Made by a program: the position numbers and the translations under genes. The notes under the pieces were generated by a model. It saw nothing but the letters and a program-made list of their open reading frames with translations. It was not told where the DNA came from and did no database searches. A stretch of 64,000 nucleotides of DNA from Bacteroides reticulotermitis JCM 10512. GTDB taxonomy: Bacteria; Bacteroidota; Bacteroidia; Bacteroidales; Bacteroidaceae. The DNA lies in contig NZ_BAIV01000027.1 in the NCBI RefSeq assembly GCF_000517545.1, positions 1 through 64,000 on the forward strand, read 5' to 3'. Shown piece after piece: positions 55,631 through 64,000 of this stretch (positions within the stretch are counted from its first letter, which is position 1; each line of letters opens with the position of its first letter).

Positions 55631-56692
55631 CTATTGAATTGTCAAGTTATGAATAACAGCCCAACCCGGCGTTATAGAGATCGTAATCTCATCATTCACA
55701 GAAAGATCTATCGCATTATCCGGAGTCGCCCCTTCTCCACCTCCACCATTGGTAGAAGTCGTAGAAGTCTTAACACCTAATGAATAAAAGTGATTGGCAA
55801 GTACATCAAAAGAAGCGACAGACGAATTCCGAACAGACCATTCCTTGAGTGCTGCGTTAGTGTCATCATAAAGTCCAAGTGTCATAGAAACACTACTTAC
55901 CGGCATCAAATACGATCCCATTAATTGAGAGTTAGTCAGCTTAATCACCCCTGCACCGCTCAAATCATTCCCCGTATAATATCCATTTGAAACAGTTTGT
56001 CCTGACAAATCCATATTGAATATATTATATCCGGCACTTGGTTGAGCCCCTACACCGGTAGCCAAATTAACACTCTTATCAGAAGCGCTTATCGACAAAC
56101 GCAAAAACTTAACAGTCTTCGTATTCAATATTTGCGGGACATTCTTAAAATAGCCCAGTAAACCAGCCACTTTACGTGTCATATTTAATGACACGCGCGT
56201 ACCAGCATCTGTGACAATAGCTTCTTTCACATCGGCGAAAATCTCAGATTCATCACCGGAATTAGTGATTGCCGCATACATCTCTTCGATTGTGGTAGTA
56301 TCCGCTGTAGGTATTGTTAATGCAAAATTATCCGTAGCATCTCGCCCGATAGCCAAAAACTTATAATCCCCGGGGGACAACTTGTCATTCTCAGCTACTG
56401 CATAAATTAGCGTAGTTGTCCCTAAAGTCCAACCCGGAACTGTAAACGATTTGGCGAATAAAAATGAATCTCCACTTTTCTTAAATGCATAAACACTTAC
56501 TCGAGTAACCTTCTGACTTGCTTCTTGGCTATAGATCGGGGAACCGGCCCTTGTACCAATTTGCATTCCAGACACGGCATTGAGTTCAAAGCTCAAACCT
56601 TTTACACTCTCATCAACTACCTGAATTTGATCATCATCGGCACACGACCATGCAAACAAACAGGCTAACAAATAAATAACCTTACTTTTCAT
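55631..56692 (-). CDS. Fimbrillin, probable major fimbrial subunit (FimA/Mfa1 type)
   Basis: A 353-residue lipoprotein precursor (LFAWSCADDD, Cys about 17). The N-terminal domain reads LSFELNAVSGMQIGTRAGSP, with the GTRAG site where an Arg-specific protease would release the pilin for donor-strand exchange. Its two-domain beta structure includes YKFLAIGRD, a common FimA-like element. The C-terminal segment TPDNAIDLSVNDEITISITPGW resembles the exchanged strand. Its position directly after the FimB/Mfa2-type anchor gene suggests the main subunit. Confidence 0.78.
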   Translation of the reverse strand: MKSKVIYLLACLFAWSCADDDQIQVVDESVKGLSFELNAVSGMQIGTRAGSPIYSQEASQKVTRVSVYAFKKSGDSFLFAKSFTVPGWTLGTTTLIYAVAENDKLSPGDYKFLAIGRDATDNFALTIPTADTTTIEEMYAAITNSGDESEIFADVKEAIVTDAGTRVSLNMTRKVAGLLGYFKNVPQILNTKTVKFLRLSISASDKSVNLATGVGAQPSAGYNIFNMDLSGQTVSNGYYTGNDLSGAGVIKLTNSQLMGSYLMPVSSVSMTLGLYDDTNAALKEWSVRNSSVASFDVLANHFYSLGVKTSTTSTNGGGGEGATPDNAIDLSVNDEITISITPGWAVIHNLTIQ

Positions 56693-56730
56693 AATACACT
56701 CTTTTTGTTAAACATTAAACCATTATACTC

Positions 56731-57612
56731 TTAGATTCGCTTTATATCTAATTTATTAATTAACTGCCACTTGCCATCAACAAAGAGCCAAACCTCCAGC
56801 TTTCCTTCAGGAGATTTATAGCCAATTTTCAAATATGTGATTTCATTCTTTTTCACAACAACTTCCAGCGGAGAATCCATTTGTAATTCCTGGCCCGTTT
56901 CTTTATGATGAAATGACAACGAGAGTAAGGACCGTTTACCACTAACGGTTGGTGCCAGAAGAGTTTCTATCGCAACTGTAGAATATTGCCCGTCTAAAGG
57001 AAAAGACTTGCTCACCTTCGTTTCACCGGAGTAGATAACATCATCAGAAACTACCGAATGAATATTTGATACCGTTTTAGTGACTTTATCAAAATGAGGT
57101 GGCAAATCAGCCAATTCAATATAAAGCTTACCCTTCAATCTTCGCATCCCTATGGATATATCTTGTATTTCCCCCTCATTCAAGTCAACTATTTTAGAAG
57201 CCAAATAAATATCAGATGCTTCTACCTCATTGGTGTGCAAAGTATAGGGCAATCTGGCTAAGTAATCAACATTATCTACATTCCCCCATACGGTTAACTC
57301 ATATCTACCATTAGGAATATTATCTAAGGTCAAAGTAAATTCTTTCTCATCCGTGTCGATTGTCTCAAAAACTTGAGAAGCAACCAATGCTCCATCGTCA
57401 ACACACTGCAACGTATAATAGAGGTCCCCTACATAAGCCTTAAATTCTAAGTTTTCGTTTATGGGTTCGACACCATCTGGATATCCGCCTGAATATCTCT
57501 TTTCTTCAACAAAAAGTTTTATCTGATACCGGTATGTACAGTCAGACAAGGAGTCCTTTATACAAGATGTAAAAGTCAGAATACATACTATAACTAATAG
57601 AGGCGTTTTCAT
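56731..57612 (-). CDS. FimB/Mfa2-family fimbrial anchor lipoprotein
   Basis: A 293-residue lipoprotein (LTFTSCIKDSLSDC, lipid Cys about 17) of the Mfa2/FimB anchor family. Typical features are the DC-x-Y-R-Y-Q start of the first strand, an LTVWGNVDN motif in the first beta-sandwich, and a second domain with LYIELADLPPHFDK. It anchors and limits the length of fimbriae at the outer membrane. It is the first gene of the four-gene fimbrial operon. Confidence 0.85.
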   Translation of the reverse strand: MKTPLLVIVCILTFTSCIKDSLSDCTYRYQIKLFVEEKRYSGGYPDGVEPINENLEFKAYVGDLYYTLQCVDDGALVASQVFETIDTDEKEFTLTLDNIPNGRYELTVWGNVDNVDYLARLPYTLHTNEVEASDIYLASKIVDLNEGEIQDISIGMRRLKGKLYIELADLPPHFDKVTKTVSNIHSVVSDDVIYSGETKVSKSFPLDGQYSTVAIETLLAPTVSGKRSLLSLSFHHKETGQELQMDSPLEVVVKKNEITYLKIGYKSPEGKLEVWLFVDGKWQLINKLDIKRI

Positions 57613-58724
57613 TCCGGTATCATTTAAATGTAATTATCTTTTTTCTAGGTAAACAACCTTGTAAACAACAGTTCTTTCTAAAAGGTTCATGGAAAAGTCC
57701 TATATTTTATGAAACAAAATAAAAATATCATTTTATACATCCCAAGAGAAGTATAAGTAGAAATGATTTAACATTTGAACTAAATACATAGATCTTGAAT
57801 AGTCAAATGCCTGAATACATCTCAAGATGCGGATCAATACAAAATTTCAAGAGATTCATGTTCCAAAAACATATAAGTATTTGGACGAAACCAAGCGAAT
57901 AATCCGATCCGAATCCCCTGGGCAAATGAGCAAATGCCCGGGGGAAGCAACTCAAACGCCCCGGGCTTTTGACCAAATGCCCAGCCCTTAGCAAAGAGTC
58001 GCTTCCTTTGGATCAAAAGAATGGTTGTCGGCAGACAAAGGAACAGCTGCCTGAAATCAAAAGAGTAGTTGTTTTGAAATACACGGAAGATTCGAAGAGT
58101 AATAGGGTAAAAACAACTCAAAAGATTGTTTTGTTTTTGCCTTTCAGCTTTCAGTTTAAGAGACAACCAATTAGTTTATAACACTTTAAGGCTGAAAGCT
58201 ATAATTAGACGGTCCCCCTCTGCCTTCAGCTTTTCTTTGCTGCAATAAATTAAGTGATTGCTACATACAAGCGATTGTTTATGCCTTCATACGTCAACAG
58301 ATTACATTGTCAATTTCGGTTGGTTGATTCCAGAATTCGACCTAAGTTAACCTCGGGCAAAGTGCGGCTATTTATTTATAGGATTCTGTAAACTGAAAGG
58401 GCTGAAAGCTATATTTTTTACTTCCAGCCTCTCCCTTCAGCCCATACGCATTGTATATCAAATGGTTATCGAAAAACTGAAAGGCTGAAAGCAAAAAGTC
58501 TAATCTATTGCTGAAGGCAGGTCAAATCGGTATGCAGCATCCGGAAGCGCTGTGTTTTTTACGCTCCATCCGAATTCGTACAGAAATAGATACATATAAA
58601 AGTGAATTAATACGGAGAAAACGCAAAGAAGCGATGCTAAAAGTATCCTTTTAACCTCGCTTCTTCTTTTAGAAAAGTACGTATCAGTTGTTATTCAGAA
58701 ACGAATTTTCTCTCTTTCTTTTTG
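57613..58724. other. Gene-free region with hairpins and CTGAAAGG-type repeats
   Basis: No gene found in 1.1 kb. It contains a stem of CCCCTGGGCA/TGCCCGGGGG (57915-57944). Between 58139 and 58520 there are at least seven short related repeats of the form CTGAAAGGCTGAAAGC, in both orientations. The fimbrial promoter should lie at the left end, but no exact -7 box was seen. Confidence 0.55.
58139..58520. repeat. Dispersed CTGAAAGGCTGAAAGC-type repeats in both orientations
   Basis: Copies at about 58139-58157 (reverse), 58189-58202, 58221-58233 (reverse), 58390-58412, 58421-58442 (reverse), 58474-58491 and 58509-58520. Some are long (ACTGAAAGGGCTGAAAGCTATA), others reduced to GCTGAAGG. Confidence 0.6.
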
Positions 58725-58889
58725 TTAATCCTCGTAAGGTTCGAAATCATCTTTTCCAACTCCGCACAAAGGGCAAACCCAATCCTCGGGAATATCTTCA
58801 AAAGCTGTTCCTGGGTCGATTCCACTATCCGGATCTCCTAATTCTGGATCATAAATATACTCACATACAGTGCAAATGTACTTCTTCAT
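58725..58889 (-). CDS. Rubredoxin
   Basis: A 54-residue protein with two CxxC knuckles, CTVCEYIYDPELGDPD and WVCPLCGVGKDDF, giving the single-iron centre of rubredoxin. An Asp/Pro-rich loop between them (GIDPGTAFEDIPEDW) is typical. The ATG at 58889 gives the standard length; an upstream in-frame ATG would add 23 residues. It serves as a one-electron carrier, often to oxygen or peroxide reductases. Confidence 0.95.
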   Translation of the reverse strand: MKKYICTVCEYIYDPELGDPDSGIDPGTAFEDIPEDWVCPLCGVGKDDFEPYED

Positions 58890-58989
58890 AATGTTCGTTT
58901 TATTAGTTTCTATTACAGTTCTAAATAAAATAACATAAAAAACACATATTTTGTTCAAAGCCTTTCTTCTATTTAATAAGGAAAAAAAT

Positions 58990-58997
58990 TATCTTTG
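58990..58997 (+). promoter_or_regulatory. -7 box (TATCTTTG) of the histidine-kinase-like gene
   Basis: An exact consensus match. It overlaps the TTG at 58995 that would otherwise be a possible start, and so favours the ATG at 59034. Confidence 0.6.
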
Positions 58998-59033
58998 CGC
59001 TTGTATTCATCGAATAAAATCAATAAATGCCTT

Positions 59034-60299
59034 ATGCTTATAGCCTTGCTATCGACTTCAATCATTTTATCCGTCATTCTCCTAATCAGTTTTTTGTGGG
59101 AACGGAGAATACGCCACCGGGTACAGCGACGGTTATTCCGAGAATCCAGAAAACTGGAACGTACAAATCACATAGCTAGTGCGATCCTGAAAAACACGCA
59201 CGCTTATATTCTCTTGATAGATAAAGACCTCAAAGTGCTTAAAACAAATTACTATCAACTGACGAGTACGCGAAAAGGATTGGAAGAAAAGAGAGTCGGT
59301 GATTTATTGAAATGCCACAACGCCCTGTCGTCAGAAAACGGGTGCGGCTCACACACGTATTGCAGTTCTTGTACCATACGTAACACGATACAAAAAGCTT
59401 TTAAGCAAAGGCGTCACTTCACCGAACTAGCAGCAAGCCTGACCATCGAAACCTCTGCCAATAAAACCATAGAATGTGAGACCCTCATTTCAGGATCATA
59501 CTTCTTGCTGGATGGAGAAGAGAATATGGTATTAACCGTTCATGACGTCACCCGGCAGAAACAAGCGGAGAAGATATTGACACTAGCCAAAGAAAAGGCC
59601 GAGAATGCCGATTCCTCAAAAGCAACCCTTTTGAATGAGATCAATAATGAAGTTCGCATTCCCTTGAATACGATTAAAGACTGCACCGAATTATTAGCCC
59701 AAGCAAATACCAACGAAGAAAGGACGAAGTACAAGGAGATCGTCAACATGCATGCAACTCTATTATCACAGGTTATTAATGACATTTTGGACATATCGAA
59801 AATAGAGTCCGGCACACTGGAGTTTGTATATTCAAAAACGGATATTAACTCATTACTCTTCGATATCCAGCAACATTTTCTACTAAAAACCGACCCAAGC
59901 ATATCGGTGCAGATAGAAATACATCCGGCACTTGCCAGGTGTGTGATTGAGACAGATCGCAATTGGGTTTTTCAAGCCCTGTCGATTTTCACCTTCAACG
60001 CGATAAAATTCGCCCAAGAAGCCAGTGTATATATCGGCTATGAGACTCGAGAAACCGAGCTTTATTTCTATGTAACCGACAAGGGAAAAGAAGTACCTGC
60101 TGACAAACTGCCAGAAGTTGCCGAACGTTTCGACAAATTGCAGGAAAAACAAGAAGGCCGCAATTTAGGACTGGGATTAGCTATCAGTAAGACCATTGTA
60201 ACACAGCTAGGAGGCGAGATCGGCGTTAATTCCGTAGAGGGACAGGGAAGTACTTTCTGGTTTACAATCCCCTACCGCTTGTGTGGTAACCCACAATAA
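59034..60299 (+). CDS. PAS-domain histidine-kinase-like membrane protein lacking the phospho-acceptor histidine
   Basis: A 421-residue protein starting with one membrane helix (MLIALLSTSIILSVILLISF). A PAS-like domain (about 45-175) carries a Cys cluster, C-x9-C-x5-C-x2-C (Cys 94, 104, 110, 113), able to bind a metal, iron-sulfur cluster or act as a redox switch. In the dimerisation region the normal S-H-E-I-R-T-P-L-N box reads INNEVRIPLNTI, so Asn 205 replaces His. The ATPase domain keeps an N-box (FNAIKFA) and GLGLAIS, but the D-x-G-x-G box is DKGKE. No response regulator is adjacent. It may signal by partner interaction or act as a pseudokinase. Confidence 0.8.
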   Translation: MLIALLSTSIILSVILLISFLWERRIRHRVQRRLFRESRKLERTNHIASAILKNTHAYILLIDKDLKVLKTNYYQLTSTRKGLEEKRVGDLLKCHNALSSENGCGSHTYCSSCTIRNTIQKAFKQRRHFTELAASLTIETSANKTIECETLISGSYFLLDGEENMVLTVHDVTRQKQAEKILTLAKEKAENADSSKATLLNEINNEVRIPLNTIKDCTELLAQANTNEERTKYKEIVNMHATLLSQVINDILDISKIESGTLEFVYSKTDINSLLFDIQQHFLLKTDPSISVQIEIHPALARCVIETDRNWVFQALSIFTFNAIKFAQEASVYIGYETRETELYFYVTDKGKEVPADKLPEVAERFDKLQEKQEGRNLGLGLAISKTIVTQLGGEIGVNSVEGQGSTFWFTIPYRLCGNPQ

Positions 60300-60389
60300 A
60301 AGCCGCCAACTTCATAAAAAGCTTTAATTAAACATTCCACCCCAATTATATGTTGTATTTTCGCATATCAATTTAATGTATATAGCTGC

Positions 60390-63077
60390 ATGAGTGCAAA
60401 AAAAGATGATCATTCCTTAGGACTTACTGACAATGAGGTCCTACAAAACCGGGAGAAATATGGCGTAAACTTATTAACTCCCCCCAAACGTCCTTCTCTG
60501 TGGAAACTTTACCTTGAGAAATTTGAAGATCCCGTTGTACGTGTTTTGCTTGTAGCAGCCGTATTTTCATTGATGATCTCTATCATTGAAAACGAGTATG
60601 CCGAGACAATCGGTATCATAGCGGCCATTTTACTTGCTACCGGAATCGGTTTCTATTTTGAATATGATGCCAGTAAAAAGTTTGACTTACTGAATGCAGT
60701 CAACGAAGAGACCCCGGTAAAAGTAATCCGTAACGGTCGCATTCAAGAGATTCCACGTAAAGATGTAGTAGTAGGCGATGTCATCGTATTGGAGACCGGT
60801 GAAGAAATTCCGGCGGACGGTGAATTGCTGGAGTCCATCTCCTTGGAAGTTAACGAATCGAACTTAACCGGAGAGCCGGTTGTAAGTAAAACAACTGTTG
60901 AAGCCGATTACGATGAAGAAGCGACCTATGCTTCCAATACGGTAATGCGTGGTACAACTGTAGTTGATGGGCATGGAACCATGCGCGTATCATTCGTTGG
61001 AGACAATACCGAAATTGGAAAGGTAGCACGCCAGAGTACAGAACAAAGCATGGAGCCGACTCCGCTAAATATACAGTTGACGAAACTAGCCAACCTAATC
61101 GGAAAGATCGGGTTTACCGTTGCCGGGCTTGCTTTCCTCATCTTCTTTGTGAAAGACGTACTGCTCGCTTTCGACTTCAGTACCTTAAACAGTCTGCAAG
61201 ATTGGCTACCGGTTCTCGAAAGAACCTTGAAGTACTTCATGATGGCCGTGACGCTGATTGTAGTGGCTGTTCCGGAAGGATTGCCAATGAGCGTCACACT
61301 CAGCCTTGCGCTCAATATGCGCCGTATGCTCTCTACCAACAATTTGGTTCGCAAGATGCATGCCTGTGAAACGATGGGTGCGATTACCGTGATCTGTACC
61401 GACAAGACCGGTACGCTCACCCAAAACCTAATGCAGGTGCATGAGCCAAACTTCTATAGCTTAAAAAATAAAGCTGATCTGGTTGGAGACGATATCAGTG
61501 GCTTGATTGCCGAAGGTATCAGCGTCAACTCTACCGCCTTTTTGGAAGAAATAAATCCCGGAGAAAAGCCGAAGGGAGTAGGTAATCCAACGGAGGTAGC
61601 TTTGCTGCTATGGCTCAACAGCCAGCAGATAAATTACTTGGAACTGCGCGAAAAAGCACATATCATCGACCAGCTAACTTTCTCTACCGAACGGAAATTC
61701 ATGGCTACCCTGGTAGACTCTCCGGCTATTGGTAAAAAGGTGTTGTATATTAAAGGAGCACCCGAGATTGTTCTGGGCAAATGTAAAGAAGTGATTTTAG
61801 ACGGAAGCCGGGTAGACGCTGTGGAATATCGTTCGACGATCGAAGCCCAACTGCTAAAATACCAGAATATGGCGATGCGTACGCTTGGATTTGCGTACAA
61901 GATTGTAGAAGCTGACGAAAAGATCAATGCCTGTGCCGAATTGGTTTCAGCCAATGACCTGAACTTCCTGGGAGTGGTTGCGATCTCCGATCCAATTCGT
62001 CCGGACGTTCCGGCTGCCGTAGCTAAATGCCAGTCGGCTGGAATCGGCATCAAGATTGTAACCGGAGATACACCGGGAACCGCTACAGAGATTGCCCGAC
62101 AGATCGGGTTGTGGGATACCGAAACCGATACCGAACGCAACCGGATTACCGGAGTCGCCTTTGCCGAATTGAGTGATGAAGAAGCACTCGACCGGGTTAT
62201 GGATCTCAAAATTATGTCCCGTGCCCGTCCGACGGATAAGCAACGCCTGGTACAATTGCTTCAGCATAAAGGGGCTGTTGTGGCAGTCACCGGAGATGGA
62301 ACCAATGATGCACCGGCCTTGAATCATGCGCAAGTGGGATTGTCAATGGGTACCGGAACTTCGGTTGCCAAAGAGGCCAGCGACATTACCCTGCTCGACG
62401 ACTCATTCAATAGCATCAGTACAGCCGTGATGTGGGGACGCTCGCTCTATAAGAATATCCAGCGATTCATCGTGTTCCAGCTCACCATTAACTTTGTCGC
62501 TTTACTGATCGTGTTGCTTGGTTCGCTTATCGGAACCGAACTGCCGTTGACGGTAACGCAAATGTTATGGGTCAACCTCATTATGGATACATTCGCCGCA
62601 CTGGCATTGGCTTCCATCCCACCGAGCGAATCGGTCATGCAAGAGAAGCCTCGTCGAAGCACCGACTTTATCATTAGCAAGGCGATGCGATATAATATAC
62701 TGGGGGTAGGAACAATCTTCCTGGTCATCTTGCTTGGCATGATTTACTATTTCACATACAGCGATACGGGAATGACTGATTACCGTCTGACGGTTTTCTT
62801 CACCTTCTTCGTGATGCTGCAATTCTGGAACCTTTTCAATGCGCGTGTTTTCGGTACAACCAACTCGGCATTTAAAGGCCTGTCCAAGTCCTACGGCATG
62901 GAGCTTATCGTATTGGCTATTCTGCTCGGTCAATTCCTCATCGTTCAGTTTGGAGATGCGGTATTCCGTACGGTACCACTCGATTGGCAAACCTGGTTGT
63001 GGATAATCGGAATTTCCTCACTTGTTTTATGGGTGGGTGAAGGCGTCCGACTTGTACAACGTATTATTCAGAAATAA
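60390..63077 (+). CDS. Calcium-type P-type ATPase (PMCA/IIB-like)
   Basis: An 895-residue cation pump. Motifs in order: TGE loop (NLTGEPVVSK), the membrane PEGLP motif in VVAVPEGLPMSVTLSL, phosphorylation site CTDKTGTLT (Asp about 338), the KGAPEIVL nucleotide-domain motif, the hinge VTGDGTNDAPAL and about ten membrane segments. PEGLP with the late Asn/Asp residues NLIMDTFAALALA supports Ca2+ export over monovalent transport. It starts about 90 bases after the kinase-like gene and is followed closely by a HAD phosphatase gene. Confidence 0.93.
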   Translation: MSAKKDDHSLGLTDNEVLQNREKYGVNLLTPPKRPSLWKLYLEKFEDPVVRVLLVAAVFSLMISIIENEYAETIGIIAAILLATGIGFYFEYDASKKFDLLNAVNEETPVKVIRNGRIQEIPRKDVVVGDVIVLETGEEIPADGELLESISLEVNESNLTGEPVVSKTTVEADYDEEATYASNTVMRGTTVVDGHGTMRVSFVGDNTEIGKVARQSTEQSMEPTPLNIQLTKLANLIGKIGFTVAGLAFLIFFVKDVLLAFDFSTLNSLQDWLPVLERTLKYFMMAVTLIVVAVPEGLPMSVTLSLALNMRRMLSTNNLVRKMHACETMGAITVICTDKTGTLTQNLMQVHEPNFYSLKNKADLVGDDISGLIAEGISVNSTAFLEEINPGEKPKGVGNPTEVALLLWLNSQQINYLELREKAHIIDQLTFSTERKFMATLVDSPAIGKKVLYIKGAPEIVLGKCKEVILDGSRVDAVEYRSTIEAQLLKYQNMAMRTLGFAYKIVEADEKINACAELVSANDLNFLGVVAISDPIRPDVPAAVAKCQSAGIGIKIVTGDTPGTATEIARQIGLWDTETDTERNRITGVAFAELSDEEALDRVMDLKIMSRARPTDKQRLVQLLQHKGAVVAVTGDGTNDAPALNHAQVGLSMGTGTSVAKEASDITLLDDSFNSISTAVMWGRSLYKNIQRFIVFQLTINFVALLIVLLGSLIGTELPLTVTQMLWVNLIMDTFAALALASIPPSESVMQEKPRRSTDFIISKAMRYNILGVGTIFLVILLGMIYYFTYSDTGMTDYRLTVFFTFFVMLQFWNLFNARVFGTTNSAFKGLSKSYGMELIVLAILLGQFLIVQFGDAVFRTVPLDWQTWLWIIGISSLVLWVGEGVRLVQRIIQK

Positions 63078-63080
63078 AGA

Positions 63081-63698
63081 ATGACGGATAAAAAAATAAA
63101 GAATCTTCTTTTTGACTTTGGCGGCGTGCTCATCGATCTCGACCGCCAACGTTGCATCGATCAGTTCAAGAAACTGGGTATGCCTGAGATCGAAGAGTTG
63201 TTGAATGTATATCATCAGCAGGCGTTTTTCTTGCAGTTGGAGAAAGGAGAAATCTCTTCGGCAGAGTTCTGCGACCAAATCCGGAGGATGTTGTCCAAAC
63301 AGGTCACCGACGAGCAAATAAACATTGCCTGGAATAGTTTCCTATTGGATATCCCTTCTTATAAACTGGATCTACTGATGCAACTTCGGGAGAAATACAC
63401 GGTTTACCTACTTAGCAACACCAATGAAATTCATTGGAAATGGTCGCTTCAAAACGTTTTCCCTTACCAGACTTTCAACGTCGAGAATTATTTCGAGAAG
63501 ATCTACCTCTCGTACGAGATGAAGTTGGTTAAACCCGATCCGGCCATATTCACTGCCGTACTCGAGGATGCGGGTATTGAAGCGGAAGAGACTTTATTCA
63601 TAGATGACTCGGAACTCAATTGCCAAACCGCGCAACAAATGGGATTTACCACGTATACGCCCAAAGCCGGAGAAGACTGGAGCCATCTGTTTAAATAA
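63081..63698 (+). CDS. HAD-superfamily phosphatase (subfamily IA)
   Basis: A 205-residue hydrolase: motif I LLFDFGGVLIDLDR (nucleophile Asp in FDFGG), motif II YLLSNTNEIH, motif III Lys in KLVKPDPAIF and motif IV LFIDDSELN. The helical cap after motif I (residues about 15-90) is that of FMN/haloacid-type IA phosphatases. It begins 3 bases after the P-ATPase stop and precedes ribF, so a role on a flavin or sugar phosphate is possible but unproven. Confidence 0.88.
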   Translation: MTDKKIKNLLFDFGGVLIDLDRQRCIDQFKKLGMPEIEELLNVYHQQAFFLQLEKGEISSAEFCDQIRRMLSKQVTDEQINIAWNSFLLDIPSYKLDLLMQLREKYTVYLLSNTNEIHWKWSLQNVFPYQTFNVENYFEKIYLSYEMKLVKPDPAIFTAVLEDAGIEAEETLFIDDSELNCQTAQQMGFTTYTPKAGEDWSHLFK

Positions 63699-63713
63699 AC
63701 AATTAATAGATAC

Positions 63714-64000
63714 ATGCAGATTATAGATCATACGACGGGCATTGTACCCGAAGCAAGTGTAGCGACTATCGGTTTCTTCGATGGCGTGCATGAGGGGCAT
63801 CGCTATCTGATCCGGCAGGTGAAAGAAATAGCGGAAGCCAAAGGCCTGCGATCTGCACTGATCACCTTCCTGGTTCATCCCCGCAAGGTGATGAATGCAG
63901 ATTTCCGTCCGGAACTGCTGACTACGCCCGAAGAAAAAATCCAACTGTTAGATTCTACTGGGGTCGATTCTTGCTTTATGCTCGACTTTACACCGGCTAC
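63714..64000 (+). CDS. ribF: Bifunctional riboflavin kinase/FAD synthetase, N-terminal part (truncated by the window end)
   Basis: The first 95 residues of RibF: VATIGFFDGVHEGHRYLIRQV is the adenylyltransferase motif with the HxGH nucleotide site, followed by ALITFLVHPRKVMN and TTPEEKIQLLDSTGVDSCFMLDF. The reading frame is open at 64000, so the riboflavin kinase domain lies outside the window. It makes FMN and FAD from riboflavin. Confidence 0.92.
   Translation, partial: MQIIDHTTGIVPEASVATIGFFDGVHEGHRYLIRQVKEIAEAKGLRSALITFLVHPRKVMNADFRPELLTTPEEKIQLLDSTGVDSCFMLDFTPA

Noticed and set aside
58995..59033. TTG at 58995 as the start of the kinase-like gene
   Set aside because: It lies inside the -7 promoter box TATCTTTG, so it would not be in the transcript. 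The ATG at 59034 starts directly on the membrane helix.

Overview
This window reads as chromosomal DNA of a Bacteroidales bacterium, most likely a gut-type Bacteroides or close relative. The evidence is Bacteroidota-type promoter elements (a TAnnTTTG -7 box upstream of many genes), a FimA/Mfa-type fimbrial cluster, DUF3836 and DUF4476 proteins, the long form of IspG (about 618 residues) and a rpoN-PAP2-gcvH-purE-ispG gene string. No tRNA, rRNA, CRISPR array, transposase or integrase was recognised.

Layout. 1-3.3 kb: a structured repeat, then a multidomain CoA-disulfide reductase/rhodanese/TusA/DsrE gene and a MarR-type regulator. 3.4-8.1 kb (minus): a GH3/beta-lactamase fusion and a 5'-nucleotidase split into two genes. 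8.4-10 kb: rplS and a ROK glucokinase, convergent. 10-15.8 kb: a MacB/MacA/TolC-type export operon. 15.9-24 kb: exported MsrAB, small secreted DUF proteins, a glycosyltransferase-51 protein with a long AsmA-like front half, an RPG-repeat protein, two DUF4476 proteins, a CvfB-like S1 protein and a lipoprotein. 24-29.6 kb: an eight-gene arsenic operon (arsR, arsC, acr3, arsF-like, arsG-like, small thioredoxin, arsD, arsA) with an operator-like repeat at its promoter. 29.7-30.9 kb: two alkylation-repair genes. 30.9-32.6 kb: a gene-free accessory block of tandem repeats, hairpins, an orphan terminator and decayed coding remnants. 32.6-39.3 kb: ispG, purE, gcvH, a PAP2-type protein and rpoN, with a divergent aminopeptidase P. 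39.5-45.7 kb: two esterases, small membrane proteins, a nucleoside kinase and an aquaporin. 45.9-52.6 kb: two Gfo/Idh/MocA oxidoreductases, a DUF1080 hydrolase and a sugar isomerase with an upstream DUF6377-type membrane regulator; this has the architecture of the gut Bacteroides 3-keto-glycoside/glucosinolate pathway. 52.9-57.6 kb: a fimbrial operon. 57.6-58.7 kb: a repeat-rich gene-free region. 58.7-64 kb: rubredoxin, a histidine-kinase-like protein lacking its phospho-acceptor histidine, a Ca2+-type P-ATPase, a HAD phosphatase and the start of ribF.

A point that affects the whole annotation: seven genes, including essential-looking ispG, glucokinase and the nucleoside kinase, are broken by single-base frameshifts (eleven in total, ten explained by one missing base). 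The pattern looks more like indel errors in a draft sequence than real gene decay, so these genes are annotated at full length with the shifts marked. The least explained element is the inverted, hairpin-bearing repeat pair at 1-180 and 31761-31940 and the repeat-dense block beside its second copy.
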